From CAYRVF01 sp964427535 (GTDB lineage: Bacteria > Chloroflexota > Ktedonobacteria > Ktedonobacterales > JADMIN01): DNA of 64,000 nt. The position numbers were made by a program, and so were the translations under genes. The first letter of the stretch is position 1; every line of letters begins with the position of its first letter. Shown piece after piece: positions 51,415 through 59,997 of this stretch. The DNA is taken from the NCBI GenBank assembly GCA_964427535.1, contig CAYRVF010000007.1, positions 1 to 64,000 on the forward strand. The letters are read 5' to 3'. The notes beneath the pieces are model-generated. The model did no database searches. It was not told the origin of the DNA and saw only the letters and a list, made by a program, of their open reading frames with translations.

Positions 51415-51801
51415 CTACGAGAGCAGGTTGAGAATCGCGGCTCGCTCGCGTGCGCTGCTGGCAGCGAGCGCGGTCAGCTCCGACGAGAGAGCGTCGATCC
51501 AGGCGTCGACGGGCATCGGTTCCGACTTGAGCGCGATCCCACGCACCACATGCATCCGCCCCGCGAGGAGCTGCCCGTGATCGAGCGCCAGCTCGAAACG
51601 CCACGGACCCAGGTCCACGCTGATGCCCGAGACCCGGCCATTGCCAAAGATGCCGCCGCGGCGCAGTCGCACGCGCGTCGGCAGCGCGCCCTGCAGCTTC
51701 GTCCCCAGCGCCGCGACCCATGCGTCGAGATCGCCTGAATCCGCCCGCAGCGAGGCGGCGAGCATCTCGAAGTCGAGCCCTTGACTGGTTGAGTCGTTCA
51801 T
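51415..51801 (-). CDS. Hypothetical protein upstream of the YbjQ gene
   Basis: 128 residues. The middle is beta-rich (VRLRRGGIFGNGRVSGISVDLGPWRFELALDHGQLLAGRM), the ends helical (DLDAWVAALGTKLQGALP and VDAWIDALSSELTALAASSARERAAILNLLS). No signal peptide. GAAGGAG lies ten bases before ATG 51801. Probably in one transcript with the tandem YbjQ gene; both may act on the same process, but no function is recognised. Confidence 0.7.
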   Translation of the reverse strand: MNDSTSQGLDFEMLAASLRADSGDLDAWVAALGTKLQGALPTRVRLRRGGIFGNGRVSGISVDLGPWRFELALDHGQLLAGRMHVVRGIALKSEPMPVDAWIDALSSELTALAASSARERAAILNLLS

Positions 51802-51977
51802 GTGACACGCGCTCCTTCCCTCTGGATCGCCGTCGCGACGTCTCTTTCGAGGTGTTTTCGGCGGTCACTATATCGCATACGAGCGAGGATGCGCGGCAGG
51901 TTGCATCGATCTGTCGCGTCGTCTATTCTCCCTCTCTCGTCGTCAGTCGGCGGAGGAGTCAGGGGGTGGGAGCGGCC

Positions 51978-53039
51978 TCAGCTCGCCGTCGCGAACTGGT
52001 CGTCGTCGCTGGAGGACCCACTGGGGGAGATGCGTGGCGGCATATGCGCGCGAAGGTACTCGCGGGTCGCGGCGTATGAGTGGTCAATCCACTCGCCGGG
52101 AGAGCTGAAGTCGAGCACGCCGTAGCGGTCGCCCATCAACAGGCTGAGCACATGTGTCTCTATGCCGCGCGGCACTCGCTCCAGCGCGCGCTCTAGCAGG
52201 TAGTGGCCCTGCACCTGCCCAGCGCGCTCCAGCACGGTGGAGACCGTCGTTGCGGGGCTGCGCGCGTCGCGTGGCGTCACCAGTTGCGAGGCGAGGTCGG
52301 CCCAGTAGGCTCCGCCATCGGCCTCGGTGTTGTGCCCGATCGCCAGAATGAAGATGCGCCGCGCGCCCAGCTTGAGCGCCAGATCGATGCTGCACGGATC
52401 GAGCGCGCCACCGTCACAATAGACGCCGTCGCCGATCGCGACCGGCGGGAAGACGCCAGGGATCGCGGACGACGCGAGCAGACACGGCCACAGCGGACCG
52501 GACCTGAAGATCGCGCGTTCGCCACGGGTGAGGTCAGTCGCTACGACCGAGAATGGGAGCACCAGGTCCTCGAAGCGCAGATCGCCTATGTGCCGGTCGA
52601 GCAGACGCCGCATGCCCTCGTTGCCGTAGAGCGAGGCGGCGCCGCGTGCCATGCGCCGCGCCGCCGTCAGCAGCAGGATGCCGGTAAGCGCCTGTCCGCG
52701 TGTGCCCGGTAGCCGGTCGCGGCCCAGCAGCACACGTGTGGTGGAGAGCGAGCGCCAGATGGCCTCCAGGTCGTCAACGCCCTGGAGCGTGGGATTGCGG
52801 GCGAGCCAGGCGCCATTCCATGCGCCAATCGACGTGCCGACGATCAGGTCGGGATACTCGCCGTGTTCGAGCAGAGCGCGCAGCGCACCCACCTGCAGCG
52901 CCCCGCGTGCGCCGCCACCCGAGAGTACGAATGCCGTATAGGTGTGCGCGCGCGGAAAGCCACGCCGTCGCGAGGCCAAGACTGGGAGTGCTGGCGCGGT
53001 GCCCTCGGCGCGTAGTGTTCCAGTGCTCCGGTCTAGCAT
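51978..53039 (-). CDS. Patatin-like phospholipase
   Basis: 353 residues. Oxyanion loop FVLSGGGARGALQVG (about 44-58), nucleophile Ser in IVGTSIGAWNG and the catalytic Asp in DGGALDP, the full dyad of the patatin family, which hydrolyses membrane phospholipids or other acyl esters. No signal peptide, so probably intracellular. The first 40 residues are Arg/Pro-rich; ATG 53039 has GGAG ten bases upstream, and an in-frame ATG at 53072 is an alternative. The promoter region is interrupted by the assembly gap that begins 64 bp upstream. Confidence 0.87.
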   Translation of the reverse strand: MLDRSTGTLRAEGTAPALPVLASRRRGFPRAHTYTAFVLSGGGARGALQVGALRALLEHGEYPDLIVGTSIGAWNGAWLARNPTLQGVDDLEAIWRSLSTTRVLLGRDRLPGTRGQALTGILLLTAARRMARGAASLYGNEGMRRLLDRHIGDLRFEDLVLPFSVVATDLTRGERAIFRSGPLWPCLLASSAIPGVFPPVAIGDGVYCDGGALDPCSIDLALKLGARRIFILAIGHNTEADGGAYWADLASQLVTPRDARSPATTVSTVLERAGQVQGHYLLERALERVPRGIETHVLSLLMGDRYGVLDFSSPGEWIDHSYAATREYLRAHMPPRISPSGSSSDDDQFATAS

Positions 53040-53102
53040 GGGTCTCTGCTCCGGTGTCTGTCTACGCCGCATCCGTCCTCGTCCTCTCGTCGGGTGTGCT
53101 CG

Positions 53103-53202
53103 NNNNNNNNNNNNNNNNNNNNNNNNNNNNNNNNNNNNNNNNNNNNNNNNNNNNNNNNNNNNNNNNNNNNNNNNNNNNNNNNNNNNNNNNNNNNNNNNNN
53201 NN
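53103..53202. other. Assembly gap (100 N)
   Basis: Exactly 100 Ns, the conventional placeholder for a scaffold gap of unknown length. It lies between the patatin upstream region and the 3' side of aroE, so one or more genes may be missing here, and the neighbourhood of these two genes is not proven. Confidence 0.99.
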
Positions 53203-53288
53203 GCGGAGCGAGGACGCACCGGAGGCCCTTCCGCCGCGGAAGAGTCCCAATAAATTCACTCGCGTTAATCGTGCCAGGTGCGGTTGCG

Positions 53289-54356
53289 CTACCCGCTGCC
53301 GACGCGCTCGCCCGCGTGCGTCGGCAGGCCCAGTTCGATGTCGTCTGTGTCGTCCGGGGCTGCGTCGGGCAGCCCGAGCGCCTCTCGCATCACCTGCAAC
53401 GGCGCCTCGTGCATGGTCCACAGCGTAAACGCCGCGGCTCCCTGATAGAGCAGCATCGAGAGCCCGCCTGTGGCACGTCTGCCGCTCGCCCGCGCCGCCC
53501 GCACGAGTGCCGTTTCCGGTGGGTTGTAGACCATATCCAGCACAAACGCGTGGTGCGGCAGCTCGCTGAGTAGCTCCAGCGGAATCGGGCTCGCTAGCGG
53601 ATCGCGCGTGCCGACCGGTGTCGCATTCACCAGGATGTCGGTCTCAGCAAGCGCCGCCCGCAGGGCCTCGCGGCGCGCCTGTTGGCGTTCGGCCATGTGC
53701 CGTCCGAGCGCGGGAGGCTCGTCGTCGTTCTCTGGCTCTGTCGTCGGCAGCCCGAGCGCATGCCTGCGCCAGTCCTCTGGCATGTCTCTCTGGGGATGCG
53801 CGCTGCCGCCCAAGTCGTGTGTGCGTGCCCACAGCATTGCCAGCGCCTCGCGTGCGGCGTCGCGCTTGCGAGCGGCGACCCACGGCTCCAGGCCGCGTTC
53901 CACGGCGACGCCGAGCGCGGCCTGTGCCGCCCCACCCGCGCCGAGCACCAGCATTCGGTGCGCGCGTGTGAGCGCCGCCTGTTCGTTCAGCACCCGCATC
54001 ACGGCCATCACGTCGGTATTGTGCCCGACCAGTTGCACTCCGCGCGGAGTCTCCTCGCGCACGATGGTGTTGATGGCTCCGGCCTGCCGTCGTGCCTCAG
54101 GCGTCATGGAATCGAGCAGCGGTATGACTGCCGTCTTGTAGGGAATGGTGACATTCGCACCCAGCATCTCGGGCGCGCGCAGCGACGCGACACGCTGTGG
54201 CAGCCCGGAGGGAGGCATTTCCCACAGCTCGTAGCGCGCGGGGATGCGCAGGGCATCGAGCGCGGCCTGCTGCATCTGCGGCGAGCGCGAGTGTCCCAGT
54301 GGATAGCCAATGAGACCGATGCGGCGGAGTGCGTTTCCGGACATAAGGCGACGCAT
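53289..54356 (-). CDS. aroE: Shikimate dehydrogenase with an internal insertion
   Basis: Reduces 3-dehydroshikimate to shikimate with NADPH. RIGLIGYPLGHSRSPQMQQAAL (shikimate loop), MLGANVTIPYKTAVI (catalytic Lys), VGHNTDVMAV (Asp) and the NADP loop LVLGAGGAAQAALGVAVERG are conserved. At 355 residues it exceeds the usual 270-290: about 55 extra residues (roughly 187-240, WARTHDLGGSAHPQRDMPED to ERQQARREALR) are inserted between the NADP-binding strands and ILVNATPVGT. The C-terminus adds an acidic tail. The start is uncertain (54356 or Met5 at 54344), without a clear RBS. Not beside other aro genes. Confidence 0.88.
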   Translation of the reverse strand: MRRLMSGNALRRIGLIGYPLGHSRSPQMQQAALDALRIPARYELWEMPPSGLPQRVASLRAPEMLGANVTIPYKTAVIPLLDSMTPEARRQAGAINTIVREETPRGVQLVGHNTDVMAVMRVLNEQAALTRAHRMLVLGAGGAAQAALGVAVERGLEPWVAARKRDAAREALAMLWARTHDLGGSAHPQRDMPEDWRRHALGLPTTEPENDDEPPALGRHMAERQQARREALRAALAETDILVNATPVGTRDPLASPIPLELLSELPHHAFVLDMVYNPPETALVRAARASGRRATGGLSMLLYQGAAAFTLWTMHEAPLQVMREALGLPDAAPDDTDDIELGLPTHAGERVGSG

Positions 54357-54745
54357 CCATTTCTGGGCGATGAGCGAGAACTCGCCGTACCTCGACGGTC
54401 CGATATTGTGCTGTGGTGTTGCAATACGCGGGCCAATTTGCCGAGCGCTCCGTGTTCACAATCTGCCTATCTATAGTGTACATCAATCAGGCTGATGCCG
54501 CTCAGACATCCGGCCGCCTGGTCATCCACGGTGAGCTGCATGCGGACATATACCGGACAGCCCTGGCGCGGGGACGCCGGAATCAGCGCCGGCGGAGGAG
54601 GCGGACACAATGCGTCGGAAGGGGGACCAGAGGCACCTGATGAGGTGCGCATCGCCAGCGTCGGGCTAGGTCTCCAATGCGGCGGCTTCGGTCATCCCCC
54701 GAGTATCTCGGAGGTGACCGAGGCCGCGCGCAGGCATCGGGGCCT
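54357..54745. other. Intergenic region
   Basis: 390 bp upstream of aroE and downstream of the DUF4331 operon. Somewhat AT-richer near 54400-54490. A stop-to-start spacer with no convincing gene; no terminator with a T-run seen. Confidence 0.45.
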
Positions 54746-55063
54746 CTATGATGGACGCCAATCTATCTCGGTCACCCGACCGTCGGGAATCGTCACGCGC
54801 GAGGGGCGGGCCGGATCAGGCCCCCAGATGGTGTAGTCGCCGGCCGGAAGCGGAAGATACACGGCAGCATACAGTGTCCGCCCGTTCATTCGGCGTTCGG
54901 CGACATCGGTATGTACTCTGCGAGCATCGTCGTGCCGTGGGCTGACCTCGATCTCCGTGCCGCGCCGCTCGGCTCCGGTATAGATCACGAGGCCGCCCGT
55001 CCCCGCCCCGATGTCCAGCACAACGGGCATCGTGTGAACGCGCTCGGCGTGTATCTCGGCCAT
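54746..55063 (-). CDS. Small conserved protein in the DUF4331 operon
   Basis: 105 residues. VVLDIGAGTGGLVIYTGAERRGTEIEVSP is followed by DDARRVHTDVAERRMNGRTLYAAVYLPLPAGDYTIWG and ends PDGRVTEIDWRPS. The layout, strands ending in AGDYTIW and VTEIDW, is that of a small all-beta protein common in Actinobacteria and relatives, often mislabelled phospholipase; true function unknown. ATG 55063 has GAGGGGG about eight bases upstream. Last gene of a three-gene operon (41 bp after the DUF4331 stop). Confidence 0.75.
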   Translation of the reverse strand: MAEIHAERVHTMPVVLDIGAGTGGLVIYTGAERRGTEIEVSPRHDDARRVHTDVAERRMNGRTLYAAVYLPLPAGDYTIWGPDPARPSRVTIPDGRVTEIDWRPS

Positions 55064-55104
55064 CGCGCAACCCCCTCTCATCAGACCGTGGGCGTGTGTG
55101 GTGC

Positions 55105-56478
55105 TTAGTGGATACGGCTGAAGCCCTCGTTGGGCACGCCCGCGTAGGGGAAACTCGACAGGAAGGGCACGTTGTTGCTTGCGGGCGTGAGGCCGTCCGT
55201 GATCTTGGACGCCGCCGCGTCCGGTGTGAAGGACTTATTGACCAGCGGATAGGTGGCGCCCGCGATCGCGCGCAGCTCGATCGTCACCACGTCGTCCTCG
55301 ACGCGGCGGCCATTCGGATAGCCCGCAAGATCGCCTCCCAGAATCCCCAGGATGTTGCCCTTGCCCGCGGCTGCCGTCGGCTGGATGGCCATGTTTAGCC
55401 GCAGCAGGTCGGCTGGCGTCGAGCCTGTGAAGTTCTGGAAGCCAGGAATGATACCCGCTGGCAGGCCCGTGAGCAAGATCGCCACCAGATCCGCGCGCAC
55501 GGCGGTGAGCCCGGCAAGGTGAGGGAAGACGCCCGGATACAGCACGGGCAGGAGCCGCGCGAGCTCTGGATGCTGCACGAACTGGAGGAATCCGCCGTCG
55601 GCCTTCGGGTCCAGCCCGTTCCAGAGATCTTTCTTCCCCAGCGGCACGATGACCTCATTGAACAGCGGATTGCCGAGCCGCGAGACCTGCACCCACGGCC
55701 CGCTGTTCATATTTGCCCCAGGTGCGCGCACGGTCCCTTTCTGGCGGCTGGCCGACGCGTACACGCCGATGACCGAGCGTGCGTCGGTCACACTGCTCGG
55801 CATCGAGCCGTCGCGCGTCAGCTGGTTCTTGGGCACCTGAATCGCGATCGTATGAACATTGAACCCCTTGAGCGTATTGACTCCCGGCGCGGCGGGCAGG
55901 GGAACGATGTGCAGGTTCTGGAACGGCCGCAGGTCGCCGAGGTCGAAGATCGCGCCGAGGTCCACGTAGAAGGGATCGTCGCGTTGCCCCGCGAAGACCA
56001 TCTCGCCGCTCGCGAGATGGTGGACAGCGGCCCCTGCGAGCGACGCGTAGTTTGGCGTGGAGGCTGGGCCGATGCGACAGGGTGGGCATGCAAGCCCGCT
56101 CCCGAGCACGGTCGACGCCCCGTTTCTGAGCACTTTGGTGACGCTATAGAACTGGGGCACACTCCAGTTCGGGCTGCCCAGCGACGTGATGGGGCCGGTG
56201 TTGTAGAGGAACGTGTTGGGATTACGAAGCTGTGTCTGAAACCGGAACTGATACGTGATCTCGTCGATGGCGTCCCCGTCGTTGTCGATGTGAATCTCAT
56301 AGAGAACATCATCGCCGAACTCGAAAAAGTTCGGCCCTCCGGCTGGCTCCTCCACTGGCAGGTAGTTGGCGATCAGCGTGACCGTGTCGGGACGGTCGGG
56401 ACTGACAAACGCGTACACGTCGGTATTATCGGCGACAGGGTCCTTCGAGATCTCAGGCGCTTCACGATGGGATGACAT
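55105..56478 (-). CDS. DUF4331 family protein
   Basis: 457 residues. MSSHREAPEISKDPVADNTDVYAFVSPDRPDTVTLIANY is the hallmark opening of DUF4331, followed by FEFGDDVLYEIHIDNDGDAIDEITYQFRF, whose Asp-rich DNDGD loop may bind calcium. Further on, LGSGLACPPCRIGPASTPNY and PLFNEVIVPLGKKDLWN are typical. Members are found in many phyla, often with Tat or Sec exported partners; no biochemical role is established. No obvious signal peptide in this copy. GGAGGTGA lies before ATG 56478. Middle gene of the operon. Confidence 0.9.
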   Translation of the reverse strand: MSSHREAPEISKDPVADNTDVYAFVSPDRPDTVTLIANYLPVEEPAGGPNFFEFGDDVLYEIHIDNDGDAIDEITYQFRFQTQLRNPNTFLYNTGPITSLGSPNWSVPQFYSVTKVLRNGASTVLGSGLACPPCRIGPASTPNYASLAGAAVHHLASGEMVFAGQRDDPFYVDLGAIFDLGDLRPFQNLHIVPLPAAPGVNTLKGFNVHTIAIQVPKNQLTRDGSMPSSVTDARSVIGVYASASRQKGTVRAPGANMNSGPWVQVSRLGNPLFNEVIVPLGKKDLWNGLDPKADGGFLQFVQHPELARLLPVLYPGVFPHLAGLTAVRADLVAILLTGLPAGIIPGFQNFTGSTPADLLRLNMAIQPTAAAGKGNILGILGGDLAGYPNGRRVEDDVVTIELRAIAGATYPLVNKSFTPDAAASKITDGLTPASNNVPFLSSFPYAGVPNEGFSRIH

Positions 56479-56535
56479 GCCCTCACCTCCATCCGCCGAG
56501 CCACACTGGCTCACGGAAGCAACCGAACGCTTATC

Positions 56536-56805
56536 TCACATCATGCCCCTCAAGAGGCGCGCGACGAGCGCGGGGTCGCGGCGAGTCACCTCGCGTGTCC
56601 CCATCATGAACGTGACTTCTCCCGACGCGGCGTCGCGCACGTAGACCATCATTGGCTCGGATGCGCCCAGGGCGATTTCGTGCGTCGCCGCCCCCTGTGA
56701 TAGGCCACGCGCGGCCTCGACACTGAGGGGGGCGCCCAGCACGCCGAGGGTCGCTGCCCCAACGGAGGTGCTTGCCAGAAACGTGCGCCGTGTCACCTTT
56801 GCCAT
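56536..56805 (-). CDS. Small Tat-exported protein
   Basis: 89 residues. KVTRRTFLASTSVGAATLGVLGAPLSVEAA (3-32) is a twin-arginine signal with RRTFLA and an Ala-x-Ala-like cleavage region at about 30-33. The mature part is only about 57 residues and contains MMVYVRDAASGEVTFMMGTREVTRRDPALVARLL, without cofactor-binding Cys or His. GGGAGGG lies before ATG 56805. First gene of the operon with DUF4331, 57 bp upstream of it. Export by Tat implies folding or complex formation in the cytoplasm, perhaps with the DUF4331 protein (inference). Confidence 0.8.
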   Translation of the reverse strand: MAKVTRRTFLASTSVGAATLGVLGAPLSVEAARGLSQGAATHEIALGASEPMMVYVRDAASGEVTFMMGTREVTRRDPALVARLLRGMM

Positions 56806-56988
56806 GCTCTTCCCTCCCTTGCGACTTCAATCAGACGACACTGTCAATTCGCGAATCTGGGAAGAATACACAACGCTCGGGGCAGTGGATGGCAGTGCGT
56901 CATCGACGGTTAGGGGACCGCGACGGGGCGCACGCAGACGCAGGGAGGAGCCGCCAGAGAGCCGCGGACATGGACTGGATGTGGAGGA

Positions 56989-58332
56989 TCAGAGCACCAT
57001 ATGCTCGCGGGCGGAGGCGCGGAAGTCGCGGCTAGGATCGAACGGAGTGATGTCGAGCATGTGTGCCTCGAACGGCGTAGGGAGCCGTACGGAGCCTCCA
57101 GCCGCCTCGCCGGTGAGCAGCGCCTCGACGATGCGCGCCGTGAGGGGCGCGTGCATCAGCCCGTGGCCCGAGAAGCCAGCGGTATGCACCAGATTCTCCA
57201 GGTAGGCGTCGTAGCCGATCAGCGGGTTAGCGTCGGGCGTGACCCCGTAGTAGCCGCTCGTTGTCGCGAGGATGCCGCAGACCTCCGCCAGGCGTGGGGC
57301 GAAGTCCGCCATCTGCGCGAGTGCCATGTAGCCGTAGTTCTCGATACCCGCGGCGGAGTCGAACCCGGGGCCGATGCGGTCCTGGTCGTCGTCGGTGAAG
57401 TCGGGCTCGGGCTCCGTCTCGTGCGCCCAGGCAAGCACCATCTGCGGTCCGCTCGGACGAGAATGTGCGCCTCGCCCCGGACCCAGGCCGTAGATCGTCA
57501 TCGGCAGACGCGCCCATGTCTCCTCGTCCATCACCCGCTCGCCCGGTCGCAGGTGATAGAGGTAGCGCTTCAGCGGAGCGATGGGCAGCGGCATCCCGCC
57601 GATGCGCTGGCTCACACGGGCGGCCCAGGCATTCGTCGCGTTGACAACCCAGTCAGCTTCGAGTGGTCCAGCGCTCGTCTCCAGCCGGACGATACGGCTA
57701 TCCCGGACGGTCGCGCCCAGCACTTCGGTCCGTGTGCACACCTGGACGCCCATCTCGCGCGCCCGACGGTAGCCCTCCGTTAGCAGCACATGTGGCTCCA
57801 GGAAGCCGTCCGTCGCGCAGTAGGTCGCGCCGATGAGCCGCGAAGCATCGAGGTGGGGCCAGCGGCGTTCCACCTCCGCCGGAGCCAGCACCTCCACTGG
57901 CAGCCCGATGCGCCGCTGCATTGCGGCGTCGCGCTGCGCCCGCTCCCAGACTGAGGCGGCTCCGGCGCGCATGGCCGGCTGACCAGCGGGAGCCGCCTGC
58001 GCGGGGTCTTCATAGAGGAAGAGGTAGCCGTTCTGCCGGATGACCGGCTGCCGCTGCTCGGTGGGCGTCTGGAGCCAGTCGTGCAGGTGTGCGTAGACCC
58101 ACTCGGCGTACATCATGCCGCGCACGGTGGATTCGACGCCGAACTGTGCTCGGATGCCCGCGTTGGAGCGCGACGATGAGCCGTTGCCGAGCGCCGCCTT
58201 CTCGACGACAGTGACGGCGAAGCCACGCTCGGCCAGCCGCACCGCCGTGAGCGCGCTCGTCGCCCCACCGCCGATCAAGACGACGTGCCCGGCGAGCGCG
58301 CTGCCGCGATGGAGTGGAGATGCCCTGTCCAC
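56989..58332 (-). CDS. FAD-dependent oxidoreductase (DAO / sarcosine-oxidase-like)
   Basis: 447 residues of the D-amino-acid-oxidase family. HVVLIGGGATSALTAVRLAERGFAVTVVEK is the FAD-binding Rossmann motif, SSSRSNAGIRAQFG the substrate-side loop, and GYYGVTPDANPLIGYDAYLENLVHTAGFSGHGLMHAPLTARIV the second FAD motif at the C-terminus. Relatives oxidise glycine, sarcosine or other secondary amines. GTG 58332 has GAGGAGG six bases upstream, so I prefer it to the much longer frame, which includes shadow sequence. Stands between the dienelactone hydrolase (divergent) and the DUF4331 operon. Confidence 0.88.
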   Translation of the reverse strand: MDRASPLHRGSALAGHVVLIGGGATSALTAVRLAERGFAVTVVEKAALGNGSSSRSNAGIRAQFGVESTVRGMMYAEWVYAHLHDWLQTPTEQRQPVIRQNGYLFLYEDPAQAAPAGQPAMRAGAASVWERAQRDAAMQRRIGLPVEVLAPAEVERRWPHLDASRLIGATYCATDGFLEPHVLLTEGYRRAREMGVQVCTRTEVLGATVRDSRIVRLETSAGPLEADWVVNATNAWAARVSQRIGGMPLPIAPLKRYLYHLRPGERVMDEETWARLPMTIYGLGPGRGAHSRPSGPQMVLAWAHETEPEPDFTDDDQDRIGPGFDSAAGIENYGYMALAQMADFAPRLAEVCGILATTSGYYGVTPDANPLIGYDAYLENLVHTAGFSGHGLMHAPLTARIVEALLTGEAAGGSVRLPTPFEAHMLDITPFDPSRDFRASAREHMVL

Positions 58333-58521
58333 GTCCGCCTCCTCACTCACGACGACGCCGGACCGTCCTGTCGCGAGTATAGCATCTCGCACTGGCGCGC
58401 CCCTTGCGGCAGAGAGGTATTCTACTCCTACCAGAATGGCGGACGGTTGGTGGTCGCGTTCTAGAGAGCACAGCCGAGAGCGACAGGCGCAGGCATCCAG
58501 GACGAAAGGGAGCGACGGCGT

Positions 58522-59244
58522 ATGACAGAGCGGCAACTGGAGACGAAGAACGGCGTCGAAGCAGGAACGGTCAGCTTCACCGCGCGGCACACGGCGGACG
58601 GCTATCTCGCGCGCCCGACGAACCACGAGACGCCGTTTCCGGGCGTCATTCTGATTCAGGAGTGGTGGGGCATCGAGCCGCACATCCAGGAGTTGACCGA
58701 ACGGCTGGCGCGCGAGGGCTTCGTCGTGCTCGCGCCGGATCTCTTTCATGGCGTCGTCGTGCAGGAGCCGGATGATGCCGAGAAGGCGGCGATGGCGCTG
58801 AACATCGGCCAGGCGCTCGACGAAATCAGCGCCGCGATCGATTATCTGCAGGCGCGCGACGACGTGCAGCCCAAGCGCGTCGGCGTCGTCGGCTTCTGCA
58901 TGGGCGGCACGCTCGCCTGGAACGTCGCCGAGCGCGAGAACGGCGACATCGGGGCCGTCGCGCCCTTCTACGCCTTCGGTTATGAGCCCACGGCGGAGGA
59001 CATCCAACGCGTGACGGCTCCGGCGCTGGTCATCTGGGGCGGCGCCGACGACAGCATCCCGCCGGAGCAGCGCGAGCACATCGTGACTCTCCTCGAACAG
59101 CGCGGCCTCCCCCACAAAGCCATCGTCTACGAGGGCGCGGGCCACGCCTTCCTCAACGACACCCACGACGACCACAATCCCGAGGCCGCCTCGCAGGCGT
59201 GGGAGGAATTGCTCGCGTTCTTCCAGGCGTATCTGCCAGGGTAG
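58522..59244 (+). CDS. Dienelactone hydrolase family protein
   Basis: 240-residue DLH-type alpha/beta-hydrolase with a Cys nucleophile: GVVGFCMGGTLAWN (Cys126), Asp176 or 177 in IWGGADDSIPPEQ, His208 in YEGAGHAFLND, and Glu47 in VILIQEWWGIEPHIQ, which activates the Cys. The first 40 residues fit the family. Carboxymethylenebutenolidase acts in chlorocatechol breakdown, but most relatives have broader esterase roles; no catechol genes are adjacent. RBS aagggag before ATG 58522. Confidence 0.92.
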   Translation: MTERQLETKNGVEAGTVSFTARHTADGYLARPTNHETPFPGVILIQEWWGIEPHIQELTERLAREGFVVLAPDLFHGVVVQEPDDAEKAAMALNIGQALDEISAAIDYLQARDDVQPKRVGVVGFCMGGTLAWNVAERENGDIGAVAPFYAFGYEPTAEDIQRVTAPALVIWGGADDSIPPEQREHIVTLLEQRGLPHKAIVYEGAGHAFLNDTHDDHNPEAASQAWEELLAFFQAYLPG

Positions 59245-59997
59245 CGGCGACCAAGCTCGAATACACATTTCGACTCACGCCGGGGCGTGTCGTCGCCTCG
59301 CGGCATGCCCGGCGGCCGATGGTCGTGTGTCTCCGCGCCTGCACGCTGAGGGGCTCGTTGCGCGTGCGCTGCCGTACGGTGTTTGAGGCTGACCGAGCCG
59401 GGGCAGAGCCTACCTCCTGCTACGAAGGGGCAGCGACTTGGGGTGTGCGGAAGAGTGTGTCTTTGCCTGGAGGGCACAACAAACTGAGGTCGCCGGGAAG
59501 GATGCCGCGAGCACACCAGGGGCAGCGCGTAACCGGCGGGCTATCCTTGCCGAGCGTAGCGTCGTACATGTGGAGCGTGATGTCTGTGCCTGTCCAATGG
59601 GCGCGGACGAGGATGGGACAGCCGCAGGTACAATACAGTCGCACCGGCCCGTCTCCAGACTTGTCGCTCCACTGGTCACTCGCTGCGCACTTGGGACTCG
59701 CATCACGTGTGCCAACCTGAGCCGGCGCACATACGGCTGGTGTGCCGCTGTCGTTCGTGGTCAGCTGCAGCCACCAGGCGCTCGCGATACTGCGCGTACA
59801 GACGGCGCGCACGTTGTCAACCGAGCTTTCGTGCTTCTTCTCGTCGCAATGGGTAAGGGGACGAGGGATACGACCCCCGCGATTGGGTAGAAATCTGCGC
59901 TCCCGGTGTGCCTCTTGCTGGGCGATACTGGTGCTGGTGTGGGATGCGCGGCACCAGTTCGAAGCGCCGCGCCCGAGGAGCTGAGGAGACGTCCGCC
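59245..59997. other. Region mostly without confident genes
   Basis: 750 bp between the hydrolase and the Eis-like acetyltransferase. The only frame with a protein-like character is the minus-strand zinc-ribbon candidate 59420-59812; the remainder shows nothing I can support. Confidence 0.4.
59420..59812 (-). CDS. Possible small zinc-ribbon-like protein
   Basis: A 130-codon frame. Its second half, VRLYCTCGCPILVRAHWTGT, then ITLHMYDATLG and RCPWCARGILPGDLSLLC, has two Cys pairs (CTC/CGC and CPWC) about 36 residues apart, as in a zinc ribbon. The first half looks like random coding sequence and the start (GTG 59812) has no RBS. It may be a short real gene beginning further in, or a relic. Confidence 0.3.
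   Translation of the reverse strand: MRAVCTRSIASAWWLQLTTNDSGTPAVCAPAQVGTRDASPKCAASDQWSDKSGDGPVRLYCTCGCPILVRAHWTGTDITLHMYDATLGKDSPPVTRCPWCARGILPGDLSLLCPPGKDTLFRTPQVAAPS

Noticed and set aside
58333..59268. N-terminal extension of the FAD oxidoreductase (to 759 residues)
   Set aside because: The extension is antisense to the dienelactone hydrolase, is Arg/His/Asp-rich, and the GTG at 58332 has a strong SD at the right spacing.
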